From assembly GCF_036898095.1 (NCBI RefSeq), contig NC_090751.1, positions 76,555,716-76,619,715 on the forward strand: a stretch of DNA of 64,000 nt, in the 5' to 3' direction. Shown one piece after another: positions 1 through 10,608 of this stretch. The stretch's first letter is position 1. Each line of letters starts with the position of its first letter. The DNA comes from Palaemon carinicauda (Eukaryota > Arthropoda > Malacostraca > Decapoda > Palaemonidae). Position numbers and translations under genes: made by a program. Below the pieces are notes generated by a model. That model was given only the letters and a program-made list of their open reading frames with translations, was not told the DNA's origin and did not search any database.

Positions 1-903
1 GGAGTTCTCGTTTTCTGTCGCTCAGTCACGAGTTACCCTTTCTATCGTTTTCTTTCTTAACCTCGAGTATGAGAGGTGGATTTCCCGTTTTCCGTTTTAT
101 AAGATCACGGGTTCTCCCTCCCCCCTCTCCCTCTACGGGTATATGATATCTCACAATTTATTTTATTTTGTGGTTACTGTTAATATAGCTAGCGTTATTA
201 ATAGGTCTTGTTCATGTGTGAGTCATTGTTTTGGTCCATCCTTAAGACACCCCCTGTTCCCCTCGTAGTTCCGTCCTCTCCCCGTTACGGCTTGGGAGTA
301 GGATCTGAACATTCATCCACTCCGCCGTGAGTTCTACTCCGCCATGAGGGATACTCATTGAGCTTGGAATTATAGTTATATATATCATCTGGAATGCAAC
401 CCTCTGGCAGGGCCTCATCCCCCCGGTGGTCCCTTGCACCCAGTCTCCGGCCACAGCCATATCCACACAAAATATTCATTATTAATCACAACTTATTTAT
501 TCCGGACCTTTCACCGGACCTCCGGCTTCACCGGAGATCACCAATACGCTTAGCAATGATGTTAGCCTTAGCTTTTAGCTACTGCTTGTGTTTTATAATT
601 TATTTAATTACGGGCCTGTCACTAAATCCTCGACCCTGTCGGAGGTTCCGCAGATTACATTAATTTATTTTATTCTTATTTTAATAATATTTATAGTGAT
701 ACGGACCCATTTTAGATTGCTCCGGCACACTCCGGTGCAGAAAACATTTTATATTTAAAATATTTTAATATGGAGCTCCGGCTCTCAGTCATTGAACTAT
801 CCTATGCACACATACTTCATTGTATCTAGGCTCTGTTAGTAGATCTTAATCCCTTACCAGAGTCTCAAGGAACATCCAGACTTATGTCTCCTTTCTTTTA
901 CAG
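1..903 (+). other. 5' leader of the DIRS-like element
   Basis: No coding sequence is recognisable here. It is a pyrimidine-rich leader with many short stops in all frames. It ends in a polypyrimidine tract and AG at 902-903, directly before the first gag exon, so the last part may be an intron. I could not identify a promoter. Confidence 0.45.
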
Positions 904-1092
904 AAGGTCCGCTGCGCTGCCAAGGGCTGCCCCGCCTCTTTCAACGATCCCGTTGGACATGACCTCTGCCGATCGCATGCGCATTGCGCTATCTCCTTTA
1001 TTCGGAAGCCGGGACAAGCCCCATATATGGTGTGGTTCCCGGAATCGTACACGCTCTGTTACGAGTTGTCCTCCTTACTCCTGAACGATGAC
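904..1092 (+). CDS. gag N-terminal exon with a Cys/His zinc-binding-like motif
   Basis: A 63-codon open segment starts after a splice-acceptor-like site (CTTTCTTTTACAG, ending at 903). It stops at a donor-like GTAAGT at 1093. It encodes a Cys-x4-Cys motif followed by GHDLCRSHAHC, so Cys and His are spaced like a zinc finger. The element at 58280-64000 has a related segment (GHDLCRTHARY, around residues 20-30) just after its own acceptor-like site, which supports this being real coding sequence. The conserved GHDLCR-HA core is the best handle on this domain. Its function is unknown; nucleic-acid binding as part of Gag is an inference. No initiating ATG is evident, so an upstream exon is likely. 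Confidence 0.6.
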
Positions 1093-1221
1093 GTAAGTTG
1101 GTTTTCGTTTTGTTCCTTTTATCCTTTGGAGATGATTTAATTTGTTCCTTAATTATGTATACATTGCTTATTTCGGAGAACGATCCTTCTCCTTCATCAC
1201 TAATCCCCTCAACTCTTTCAG
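1093..1221 (+). other. probable spliceosomal intron in DIRS gag
   Basis: The segment starts with GTAAGT and ends with a pyrimidine tract and TTTCAG. It contains an in-frame TAA, so readthrough would end Gag. Removing it joins two phase-0 exons whose combined reading frame matches the uninterrupted gag of the element near 60828-61080. The intron therefore seems present in this element and absent from the other. Splicing is predicted, not shown. Confidence 0.6.
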
Positions 1222-3120
1222 GCCGATGATGAATCTCTTTGGTCGGCAAGAGCTGCTCTTCGTCCTTGGGTGTCGGGCTTCGGCAGGAATGCTCCGTCTG
1301 GCACACCCTATCTCCTCGACGGAGACATGGCCTCCCGACTCTTCCCAGGCTCTACCACTGCAGCAGTCACTTCGGAGGTGGCTGCCCCTTTAATTGAAGC
1401 GGTCAGAGCGACCATTTCCACGGAAGACGAATCTCTTTTACCGGTGGACGTGTCAGATCTGGATCTAGACATCGAGCCCATGGACGAGCAGGTAGGTGGT
1501 GTTGAGTTGGTGGAAACCTTTTTATCTCCTACTCCTTCTTCTACCTTTCTCGGCTTTGATAAGCCTACGGCTTCTCCTCGGGATCCCTCCGTCCCCGTAC
1601 GACCCAAGGTGAAGCCACTACGTACCTATAAGTCTTCAGCTTTGCCAGTGTCTACGTTACCGGTCCCCGGACCCTCGACTGCTCCTGATGTTCCTATTGC
1701 TTCCCATAAAACCGTGACTTCTAAGAAGTCGAAGTCCGCCAAGTCCGAGGCTTCGTCGGCGGGTGGATCTCAGATACCCTACTTCCCCGTCGACCTGATC
1801 AGGGATATAGTCAAGGAGCAAATTCAGCAACATTCTGGGGCTATGACGGAGCTAAAAGATATGGTGGCTAATCTGATCTGCTCCGGAACTCAGATTCCTC
1901 CGCCTTCAGCCCCAGACGCGTCGAAGTTACCCCCCTTCGATAAAAAAACAACCCTTGGAGGTTTGCCTTGCATGCTCCGTACTTAGATGGTGCCCTAACT
2001 CTAGATGGCATAGGCACCCGCCCTCTTGAGGACCTAGAATTCTACCCCCCGGGGCTAGAATTCCCATTCAACGGCTTCGTCTGCCTAAAGGAGCATGCCT
2101 TGGTTAGAATGGACAAGGTACCGAAGGAAACGGTGATATTTCCAAAAGAACAGGCCCAAGCTGTCTGGGCCAGGACTCTATCAGAATGGGGGTGTACTAA
2201 CTCCAAGCTCATCCCACACAAAGGTGCCTACACTATTTTTACAACGGCATCGTCCATTACCTTGCCACTCATAGATAAAGTGACAGAGCTGACAATACAG
2301 GCCGTCAAGGAAGGCTCTACCATGCCGGCTCTCAAAGAAACGGACCCCACTTCACTGCTCATTCCGAGTACCTCTGCCACATGGGATGACGCATCTTCTA
2401 CCTTCACGGTGGGGAAGCTAGACCCAGACTGCGCCTCTACTCTTTTTTTCTGAGAAGCTCCCAAGATTACTAGAGAGTCTTCTCAAGACCGAGTTCGAGG
2501 CACGTAATAGGTTAGCTAGGTCCCTCCACTCCATCACCTCCATAGAGTCCCTAGCCTCTATTTACCCGACTGAAACTTTGTTCAGGGTTTTCACAAAGAA
2601 CCTGCTTCTGTCCTACCAAGTTGACCTCCACGACTTCTGGTCGGCTCGGGTTAGCTGCAGGAAATACGTTCTGTCTGAGGCTTCTATCAGACATGAACCG
2701 AACAGGCTGATAGCGTCCTCCTGCTGGGGTAAGAACCTATTCTCTCAGGATGAAGTTAATAAAGTTCTTCAAGACGCTGCGAGGGCAAACCAAAATTTGC
2801 AAGTAAGGTGGGGCCTCACGACCAAAAGGAAGATCGAATCCCATAAACAAACTTTCTTCAAGAAAAAGCAGAGATTTACCCCTTACAAGACGAACCGGGG
2901 TCACTACCACCAATCGTCAGTCCCCCACACGTCAACACAGTCTTCCTCTGCTTCGACTTCTCATCAACCGGCTCCCCCTCAACAGGTGGTCTACCTCACT
3001 GCTCCCCCAGGTACACAACCCAACCCCACTTGGATGTCCTCTACTGCATACAACCCTAGCTACGAATCCTCCGGTTCCTTTCGTGGACACCAGAGAGGTA
3101 GAGGACAGTTCCGCCAGTGA
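1222..3120 (+). pseudogene. DIRS-like gag (main part), broken by two frame changes
   Basis: The protein continues from 1222 in frame 1 to a stop at 1986. It then continues in a second frame from about 1950 to 2453, and in a third segment from about 2450 to 3120. The first switch lies at a run of seven A (1942-1948) and the second at a run of seven T (about 2444-2450). Both look like single-base slips, in the copy or in the assembly. The middle part contains a conserved FYPP-like segment and a VGKLDPD segment that match the element at 61570-62100 (VGKLEAD). The C-terminus is Arg/Gly-rich (HQRGRGQFRQ), like the RGSFRGSS tail of the other copy, and fits RNA binding. Gag is expected to package the element RNA. 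Homology to a named Gag family was not tested. Confidence 0.7.
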
Positions 3121-3930
3121 GGCAGACCTAGAGCAAGGGGTGCTCGTGGAGGGAAGGGACCTAGATTCACTCCCTCGTAATGATGTGTTCCCGGTAGGGG
3201 GGAGACTTTATCACTTTCGAGACTATTGGACCTTCAGTCTATGGGCTCACAGCATAATATCCAAAGGCTTGGGTTGGAAATGGTCATAGGGATCTCCACC
3301 TCCACCAGTGACCTTCTTCCAGAGACCCACTCCCATCCTGAAAGAGTACACCACAGAGTTACTCAAGAAGAAAGCAATCAAACGGGTTCGATCACTGAAA
3401 TTCCAAGGCCGCCTGTTTCCAGTTCCAAAGAAAGACTCGTCGGCGTTGAGAGTAGTTCTGGACTTGTCAAAACTAAACTCTTACATTCTCTGCGACAAGT
3501 TCCGTATGCTGACTATCTCTCAGGTACGGACCTTACTTCCCCGTGGGGCCGTCACCACCTCTATCGATCTTACCGATGCCTATTATCATGTGCCAGTAGC
3601 TCGAAACTTCTCTCCTTACCTAGGCTTCCGTCTAGGCAAGAAAGCCTTTGTGTTCAAAGTCATGCCCTTCGGTCTCAGCATTGCTCCCAGGATATTCACG
3701 AAACTGGGAGAGACAGTGCTCGAGCAATTCAGGAACCAAGGGATACAGATCATTGGCTCATTTGGGCTCGGTCGAACCAGGAATGCAACAGAGCTACGAC
3801 GAAGGTAATTCAATTTCTCGCCAAACTGGGATTCCAAGTCAATCTCCAAAAGTCTCACCTACAACCATCAAGCCACTTCGAATGGTTAGGCATCCGGTGG
3901 GACCTTTCAAAGCACAGGCTTCCCCTTCCT
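3083..3930 (+). pseudogene. DIRS-like reverse transcriptase, catalytic motif deleted
   Basis: RT motifs are clear. KFQGRLFPVPKKD and VVLDLSKLN (fingers) precede SIDLTDAYYHVPV (motif A, first catalytic Asp) and MPFGLSIAPRIFTK (motif B), the DIRS-type form of these blocks. An in-frame TAG at 3287 interrupts the N-terminal part. After GIQII at about 3754 the YLDD catalytic box is missing. The sequence jumps from the Ile-Ile pair straight to WLIWA in another frame, where the copy near 63180 has VVVYLDDWLVWA. A short deletion removing the two metal-binding aspartates explains this. The thumb continues in frame 1 to about 4190. This RT cannot be active. Confidence 0.85.
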
Positions 3931-4199
3931 CCCAAAAAGGTAAGGGAGATAGCTTCCAAGATCAGGAACTTTCTCAAACACAAACAGGTGTCCAGAAGAG
4001 CTTTAGAAAGTATCCTCGGCCTTCTGCAATTTGCCTCAGTAACCGATCTCCTATTAAAAGCCAAACTCAAAGACATCAATCGAGTTTGGAGAAAGAGAGC
4101 TACAATACCTTTAAGAGACAAGATCTCGAAGATCCCTTCTGTCTTAAAAATGAGACTACGCCCATGGTCCGAACCGAGGAACCTCGCCAAATCGGTTCC

Positions 4200-4865
4200 T
4201 CTGCAATTCCCCCCTCCAGAAGTGACACTTCATACAGATGCGTCTCTGAGTGGCTGGGGGGGGGGGGTTACTCCCAACATCAGATGTTTCAGGGCTCTTG
4301 GTCACCCGACATGAAACAGTTCCATATCAATGTTCTCGAAGCCATGGCAGTGTTCTTGACCCTGAAGAGAATCTCTCCTCCGAGGTCGTCCCACATCAGA
4401 GTAGTCTCAGACAGCACAGCCGTAGAACACTGCATCAACAGAGGAGGATCAAAGTCACCCAACCTGAATCAGATCCTGGTCACTATCTTCGCCTTGGCAG
4501 CAGACAAGAACTGGTTCCTGTCAGCAACTCACCTAGCAGGAGTCCAGAATGTGATAGCGGACTCACTATCCAGGACGAAACCATTGGAATCAGAATGGTC
4601 CCTAGACATAAATTCCTTCCGGTGGATACTCAGGCTGGTTCCGGGCCTCCAGGTAGATCTATTCACGACTCAACTGAATCACAAACTTCCCTGTTATGTG
4701 ACCCCAAACCTGGACCCTCAGGCTTATGCCATGGAAGCATTAACCCTGGATTGGAACCATTGGAAGAAGATTTACCTATTCCCTCCAGTGAATCTTCTAA
4801 TGAAAGTTTTACACAAACTACGCTCCTTCCAAAAAGCAGTTGGTTTCCTCTCCTCCTTGAGTTGA
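4200..4865 (+). pseudogene. DIRS-like RNase H and connection domain
   Basis: The domain opens with LHTDASLSGWGGG (first catalytic Asp). It continues with HINVLEAMAV (catalytic Glu), VVSDSTAVEHCIN (third acidic residue) and NVIADSLSR, the usual end of a DIRS RNase H. The following DLFTTQLNHKLPCYV block and the KIYLFPPVNLL block are typical of the linker between RNase H and the recombinase in DIRS elements. A frame change falls in a run of 12 G (4256-4267), right inside the WGGG motif. The domain would remove the RNA strand during reverse transcription. Confidence 0.85.
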
Positions 4866-4914
4866 AACTCCGTCCCTTCCGGATCCCATTCCCCAAACTG
4901 ACCTAAGTAGTCCA

Positions 4915-5936
4915 AACTCGGACTGTGTCAGATTCCTCAAGGATAGCCAAAACCCTAACTTTGTGGACTTCATGAAGTTTGCAGCTCGTAAAGATGCGAA
5001 CATCGACCCGGAAAATGTCGTCTTTATAGAATCAGACAAAAGGGACTCTACGATTCGTCAATATGATTCGGCCATTAAGAAACTAGCAGATTTCTTAAAG
5101 AATTCAGACCATACTTTTATGACTACTAATTTAGCCATCTCCTTCTTTAGGTCCATATTTGAGAAAGGCCTAGCAGCTAGCACTATAACCACCATCCAGT
5201 CAGCTTTGAAGAAGGTCTTCCTTGTTGGGTTTAACATTAACCCGGCAGATTCCTATTTCTCATCTATTCCAAAAGCATGTGCTAGGCTTCGACCTTCGGT
5301 TCGTCCACAAAAGGTCTCTTGGTCTCTGAATGATGTCCTCAAACTTGCGTCAGGCACGGACAACGAATCCTGCTCCTATATCACTCTTCTTAAGAAGACT
5401 TTATTTCTAACGGCTTTGGCCTCGGGTGCTAGAATCTAAGAACTAGCAGCTCTCTCACGAAACTCAGAAAACATAGATTTCCTCCCTTCAGGTGAAGTAC
5501 TTCTTTCTCCAGACAGAGCTTTCCTAGCTAAAAATGAGGACCCACAAAATAGGTGGTCCCCTTGGAAGATTATTCCTCTTCTCCAAGATACTTCTCTATG
5601 TCCAGTCACTACTCTCGGGCATTTTTGGCTAGAACTGCCACCCGCTCGTCTGGCCCCTTGTTTATCAGAGAACAAGGAAGTACTATTTCCATTCAAGGCA
5701 TTAGGCAACAAATCCTCTACTTCATTAAACATACTAATCCGGAATCATTTCCCCAGGCTCATGATATACGGACAGTAGATACCTCCAACAATGACTTCCA
5801 GAACAGGGACTTTGATGATTTTAAAAAATACACGAGTTGGAAATCCCCTATGGTTTTCGAACGCCACTATCTAAAGAACTTACAGGCCCTTAAATACCCA
5901 ACGGTTGCAGCTGGGAGCTTCATCTCTCCCCAGTGA
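4915..5936 (+). pseudogene. DIRS-like tyrosine recombinase, two breaks
   Basis: This is the enzyme that replaces integrase in DIRS elements. An N-terminal SAM-like core-binding region (STIRQYDSAIKKLADFL) is followed by the catalytic domain. The first catalytic Arg lies in ALASGARI near 5430, HxxR is HDIR at about 5760-5771, and the nucleophile Tyr is in FERHYLKNL near 5870. A TAA at 5437 immediately follows the Arg-I pair where related copies continue VSELxALS. A second frame change lies near 5750 in a CCCC run. All catalytic residues can be seen across the pieces, but the copy does not encode one continuous enzyme. Confidence 0.85.
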
Positions 5937-6316
5937 TCTCTTGTTCTTCCTTTCATCCATCTCTCCTCTTCTCCCTCCTACCCGCCACTCGCACCACGAC
6001 TCCGCTCTCTTTGGTGGTTTGTTAGCCCTAAGTTTGTTACATGTTTAGTTCCTATGGTTATTAACTATTATTGTGTTTACCGTAACTTTAGTGTTGGGTT
6101 ATTCTTAACCATGTCAGTTTTGTTGCATATTGTGCTCTGATACTCGGAGGCTTCCTTGTTATCATGTTTATTTAGCCTTACGCTCACTATGTCCTTTGGC
6201 TAGTTTATGATTCATGCTTACTTACCTTAATATATATTGTTTCCTTACATGGTGTTTATCTCTCTCCTCATTAGGTTACTGTTTATTATTGGGCTTGGAA
6301 GGCATTCTCTGGTACA
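5937..6316 (+). other. 3' untranslated region of the DIRS-like element
   Basis: AT-rich sequence between the recombinase stop and the internal complementary region. No gene or clear polyadenylation signal was recognised. Confidence 0.5.
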
Positions 6317-6411
6317 TTTTCACCGGCTGCCACAGGTCGACCCAGAAAGGGATTTTGACGAAGGAAAAATCTATTTCTGGGGAGAGACCTGTGGCGCCCA
6401 GTGAAACCCTT
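6317..6411 (+). repeat. internal complementary region (ICR) of the DIRS-like element
   Basis: The right half (about 6346-6411) is the reverse complement of the element's right end (6733-6797): both share GATTTTGACGAAGGAAAA and GAGACCTGTGGCGCCC read in opposite directions. The left half (about 6317-6346, CACCGGCTGCCACAGGTC) resembles that same right end in direct orientation, as expected if it is the complement of the unseen left terminal repeat. Two joined, opposed termini are the signature of a DIRS ICR, thought to template the element's ends on a circular intermediate. Confidence 0.7.
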
Positions 6412-6797
6412 CCCTGTTAATTTGTACGATACCACCCTTTCCTTTTCAAGCCATCATGTTCAATACAGAAGGATGTTGTTCAGATGGCGCTCGCGTTGGG
6501 CGTCGGTGGCGTGGTTCTCGTAGCGTAGCTGGTGCCTCTGTATCGGCCCATCCCTTTTGACGAAGGAATTAGCTAAATGGAAGACAGCCTGTGAATAGTG
6601 GCTTTCACGCGCCCCTGCTTTATACAAGACACCCACAAGGTGCTCGCGCGAGGGTAGTAACCTCTGCATTCCATACTTTTATCTTTCTCTGGTATATTTG
6701 GAAGGTTTATATCAGAAAAGTGTAAAGAAGGACCCTTTTCACCGGGCGCCACAGGTCTCTCCCCAGAAATAGAATTTTCCTTCGTCAAAATCCCTTA
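6412..6797 (+). repeat. right terminal inverted repeat of the DIRS-like element
   Basis: The outer 65 bp are matched in reverse complement by the ICR at 6346-6411, which fixes the end close to 6797. The inner boundary is approximate because the left repeat lies outside the window. No gene is seen in it. Confidence 0.6.
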
Positions 6798-7064
6798 TAT
6801 ATATAGTGAAAGGGAGGGCAGAGTAAGTGTTGGAGCTGTTAGGGGGAAGGATACATTTTGTTTGAAAGTAATTCAGTATTGATTCATCAGAATAAGAATT
6901 TTTCAGGCAATAATATCAAATTATAATTATGTGGTAAAGGCCCATTTGTTGTGTTATTTGATATTACACTCTAATAGGAAAGTTATTGGCTGAAATTATG
7001 GATTTTGGAATAGTTCGTAAATTTTGTCCAGACTGAAAAACCTTACTCATGCACAATCCACAAA
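6798..7064. other. unassigned AT-rich spacer
   Basis: No ORF, repeat match or RNA gene is recognisable. It lies between the end of the DIRS-like element and the 3' end of the first LINE copy, and may be old flanking DNA. Confidence 0.4.
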
Positions 7065-8945
7065 TGATTGATTGATTGATTTGAGGTTTTCTAGCATCCT
7101 GACATTTAAGGTCATTTATTGTAATTAACATATAAAAGAATATTCAATTAAAACCTTAAAAGTAAAGATGTCATTTTAAAAGTTAAATATCTTTCAAAAC
7201 ATCTGATTCTGAAATAAAGCTAAAAATACCACTAGCATGGCTGAAATAAAGCTAAAAATACCACTAGCATGGCTGAAATAAAGCTAAAAATACCACTAGC
7301 ATGGCTGAAATAAAGCTAAAAATACCACTAGCATGGCTGAAATAAAGCTAAAAATACCACTAGCATGGCTGAAATAAAGCTAAAAATACCACTAGCATGG
7401 CTGAAATAAAGCTAAAAATACCACTAGCATGGTAGGACACATCATGTCCAAGAATCTTGGCAAGGAAGAACCTTCCATCCTCACCTCAAGCCTCAAACAG
7501 ATATCTATTTCTTTCACTACAATATGAGGGGCATTCGGTCAACAAATGCCTGAAAGTTAATGGTACCAAACAGTCATCACAATATGTCTGGTATTGGCCA
7601 GTAAGCAGACATTCGTGTGTCAACATAGTGTGACCAATGTAGAGACGACAGAGTAGGCTCCCACTTTCGGGGTATCATGTTATACTTCCAGGGGGATGTA
7701 AAACTCGTTATTCATCGAATCTTATTTTCAATTAAACTATCCCAATGCTGTTGCCAATAATTAAAAATCAAATTCTTAATGTTGGGTAAACATTCATCAT
7801 AAAGAATGGAATAACTTCTTGGTTGCTACTCACCTGCAGTATTCTTTGCCATTAAATCTGTCTTCTTGTTTCCAAACACACCTACGTGTGCTGGAACCCA
7901 GCAAAATTGAAGTGTTATACCTCTTAGTCCAATAATAAAAAAAAAAATTTAAATGTTTAAAACTGAAGGGTTACTCGAATTAAAAACTTCCAAAGCTTGA
8001 AGGGCATTTTTGCATCACTAAAAACGGTTAAATTACCCCCTCCCACCTCTTCCAATGCTATTTTTCTAACAGCAGTTAGTATGCCGTATAATTCGGGCGT
8101 AAATATGGAAGCTGTTAGAGGAAGTGCACCTCTATAATTAAATACATTACTTTGTACTCCCAATCCAACGCCAGCAACGGATTTGGAGCTATCAGTATAA
8201 ATAAAATTCAATTCCTTATGTTCTGCAACATGTTCCATAAAAAGAAAACAGACATCTAAGTCAGTCATATTCTTTTTAACTCCAATAAGATATTTACAAA
8301 GAGATACCTATGATAATTTCCATGGAGGCATTGATGGAAGCAACTTACTTCTAATTACATCAAGATTTTCAATCAATTATTTCAACCAGAAACTATAAGG
8401 TTGAGGGGATTTTGGGTGCAACTCAAGATATGTTGAGTGCCTTACAAGGTTTGCAGTCGGACAGGCTAAAGAATTAGGGAATCTTTGCAACCTAAACCAA
8501 TACCGGATAATACTAGACTTTCGGTAAAGGTCTAACGGTAATTCTCCAGCATCAACAAGGAGGCTTAGGATAGGCGGAGTTCTAAATGCTCCTGTTGCCA
8601 ATCTGATACCAGTATGGTGTATAGAATCTAAAATCTTTAGTTAAGGAATATATCTCACACCCATAACTAATTTTTGAAAAAATTAAGGCCTTGTATAACT
8701 TAAAATGTTTTGTGGTCTACCCCCCAGATGTATGGGACAAAGCTTTTAATATCTTCATAGCATCAAGACATTTTACTTTTAAAGATTTTAAATAAGGAAC
8801 CCATGTCAACCTACAATTAAATATCAAGCATAAAATCCTAGCTTCACGTGCACATGGGATCCGTTGACCTTTGATGTATATATCTGGGTCTGGGTGCACT
8901 CCCCAAATACGACAGAAATGGACAACCGTAGTTTTGCTTGTCGAC
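7065..8945 (-). mobile_element. RNase H-bearing LINE, copy A (5'-truncated)
   Basis: Read on the minus strand this is the 3' part of a LINE ORF2, covering RT thumb, linker, RNase H and C-terminal region. It ends in a tail of AATC repeats (plus strand TGATTGATTGATT at about 7065-7080). RT thumb pieces lie at 8377-8899. RNase H lies at 7957-8268, with IYTDSSKS (catalytic Asp), PELYGIL (Glu) and TVFSDA (Asp). The pieces sit in different frames, so it is a pseudogene. The 5' break at 8945 directly abuts the 3' tail of copy B. An RNase H domain after RT points to the I/Ingi/Nimb group of LINEs rather than Jockey or CR1; the exact clade is not settled. Confidence 0.85.
7209..7432. repeat. seven perfect 32-bp tandem repeats inside LINE copy A
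   Basis: A 32-bp unit (CTGAAATAAAGCTAAAAATA at its start) is repeated seven times with, by eye, no differences. Other copies of the LINE have a single version at this place (for example around 9112-9145 and 21831-21860), so this is a local expansion in the 3' part of the element. Confidence 0.95.
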
Positions 8946-10608
8946 TTATTGATTAATTGATTGATTTAAAGTTTTCTGGCATCCTGACATCTAAGGCCAT
9001 TGACGCCGATATCATTTGTTATACTGTATATATAAAAATAAAAGAGTACTCAATTAAAACCATGAAATTTAAGATGTCAAAATAAAAGTTAAAGTTTTCA
9101 AAAGACCTGCTTCTGAAATAAATCTAAAATTGCTGCTTGCATAGTAGGACACATCATGTCCAAGAATCTTGGCAAGTATGAACCTGCCATCCTCACCTCG
9201 AGCCTCAAACAGATATCTATTCCTTAAGTTGCTATAATCGGGGCATTCGGTCAACAAATGCCTCTGTTAAAGGTACCAAACATTCGCCACAATATGGTTG
9301 GTGTTGGCCCTTTAGCAGAAACTCGTGTCAACCGAGTGTCACCAATGCAGAGACGGCAAAGAGTAGTCTCCCACTTTCGGGGCATCATGTTATATCTCCA
9401 AGGGGATATGACATTTATTATTTCTTTCATCTTATTTTCAACCAAACTATCCCAATGCTGTTGTCAATTATCATTAACCAACTTCTTAATGCTAGGTAAA
9501 AAATCCTTACTGGGAATGGGATACCTTCTTGGTTGCAACCCAGATACAGCATATTTGGCCAGTGAATCTGCCCTTTCATTTCCAGACACACCTACAAGTG
9601 CCGGAACCCCCAAAATAATTGAACTGTTATACCTTTCATACCAATAATTAAAAGCCACTCTAAAACCATTAAAACTAAAGGGTTATTGAAATTAAAAACT
9701 TCTAGAAGCTCGTAGGGCACTTCTTGCATCATTAAAAATGGTAAACTTGCCCTTGTCTTGTAACATTATTTTCTCGATAGCAATTGGTATGCTGTAAAGT
9801 TCAGCCATAAATATGAAGGAAATGCACTTCTACAATTGAAAGCATTACTACATACTCCAAATACAACGCCAGCATCGGATTTGGAGCTATCAGTATATAT
9901 AAAAGTCAATTCCTTATGTTCTGCAACATGTTCCATGAAAAGAGACCTGGCTTCTATGTCAGTCATATTCCTTTTAACTCCAATAAAATATATACAGAAA
10001 GATACTTCTGGTAATTTTTATAGAGGCGTTTATGATAACTTAAATGGAAGCACCTTACTTCTAACTGCATCTATTCTGTCTATCAGTTGTTTCACCCAAA
10101 AACCATAAGGTTGAGGGGATTTTGGGTACATCTCAAAGTATGTTGAGTGCTTTACAAGGCTTGCAGTCTGACAAGCTAAAGAATTAAGAAGCATTTGCAA
10201 CCTAAAACAATACCGAATAATAGAAGACTTTCGGTAAGGGTCTAAGGGTAATTCTCCAACGTCAACAAGGAGGCTTGGAATAGGCGAAGTTCTAAATGGT
10301 CCTGTTGCCAATTTGATAGCAGTATGGTGTACAGAATCTAAAATCTTTAGTCGACTTGAGGTGGCTGAGGAATATATCTCACACCCATAACTAATTTTTG
10401 AGAAGATTAAGGCCTTGTATAACTTTAAAAAATTTTTGCAGTCTGGCCCCATGATGTACGGGACAAAACTTTTAAATGCTTCAAGGCATCAAGACAGTTT
10501 GCTATTAATGATTTTAAGTGAGGAACCCATGTCAATCTACAATCAAATATCAAGCCTAAAAATCTTACTTCACTTGCACATAGAATCAGTTGGTCTTTGA
10601 TGTACATA
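8946..10608 (-). mobile_element. LINE copy B, 3' portion (continues after the gypsy insertion)
   Basis: Same family as copy A. It begins with an AATC-type tail at about 8946-8965. On the minus strand it contains the C-terminal region (9069-9257), the RNase H end motif GNERADSLAK (9464-9658), the RNase H core with IYTDSSKSDAG (9766-9966) and RT thumb (10030-10607). It is split at 10608 by the gypsy-like element and resumes at 19699. The coding frames are broken. Confidence 0.88.
10605..10608. repeat. CATA target-site duplication, left copy
   Basis: CATA at 10605-10608 precedes the left LTR and is repeated at 19699-19702 after the right LTR. Removing the element with one copy restores a continuous LINE sequence (GATGTACATATCAGGG), as in sister LINE copies. 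A 4-bp duplication is normal for Ty3/gypsy integrases. Confidence 0.85.

Larger units (their letters stand above)
1..6797 (+). mobile_element. DIRS1-like tyrosine-recombinase retrotransposon, 5' end outside window
   Basis: The order of coding regions is gag, reverse transcriptase, RNase H, tyrosine recombinase, with no integrase or protease. That is the DIRS arrangement. The 3' end carries an internal complementary region (6317-6411) followed by a right terminal repeat whose outer end (6733-6797) is the reverse complement of part of it. DIRS elements are thought to pass through a circular DNA that the recombinase inserts without a target duplication. The window starts inside the 5' leader, so the left inverted repeat is not visible. 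The copy looks dead: it has stops at 3287 and 5437, frame changes at about 1945, 2447, 4260 and 5750, and has lost the RT catalytic motif. Its RT is similar to that of the element at 58280-64000. Confidence 0.9.

Noticed and set aside
394..663. Short open frame with a hydrophobic C-terminal part in the DIRS leader
   Set aside because: No family motif, and it lies in the non-coding leader of a DIRS element; probably chance.
7209..7432. CRISPR-like array
   Set aside because: The 32-bp units are directly contiguous with no spacers, in a eukaryotic LINE; it is a simple tandem repeat.
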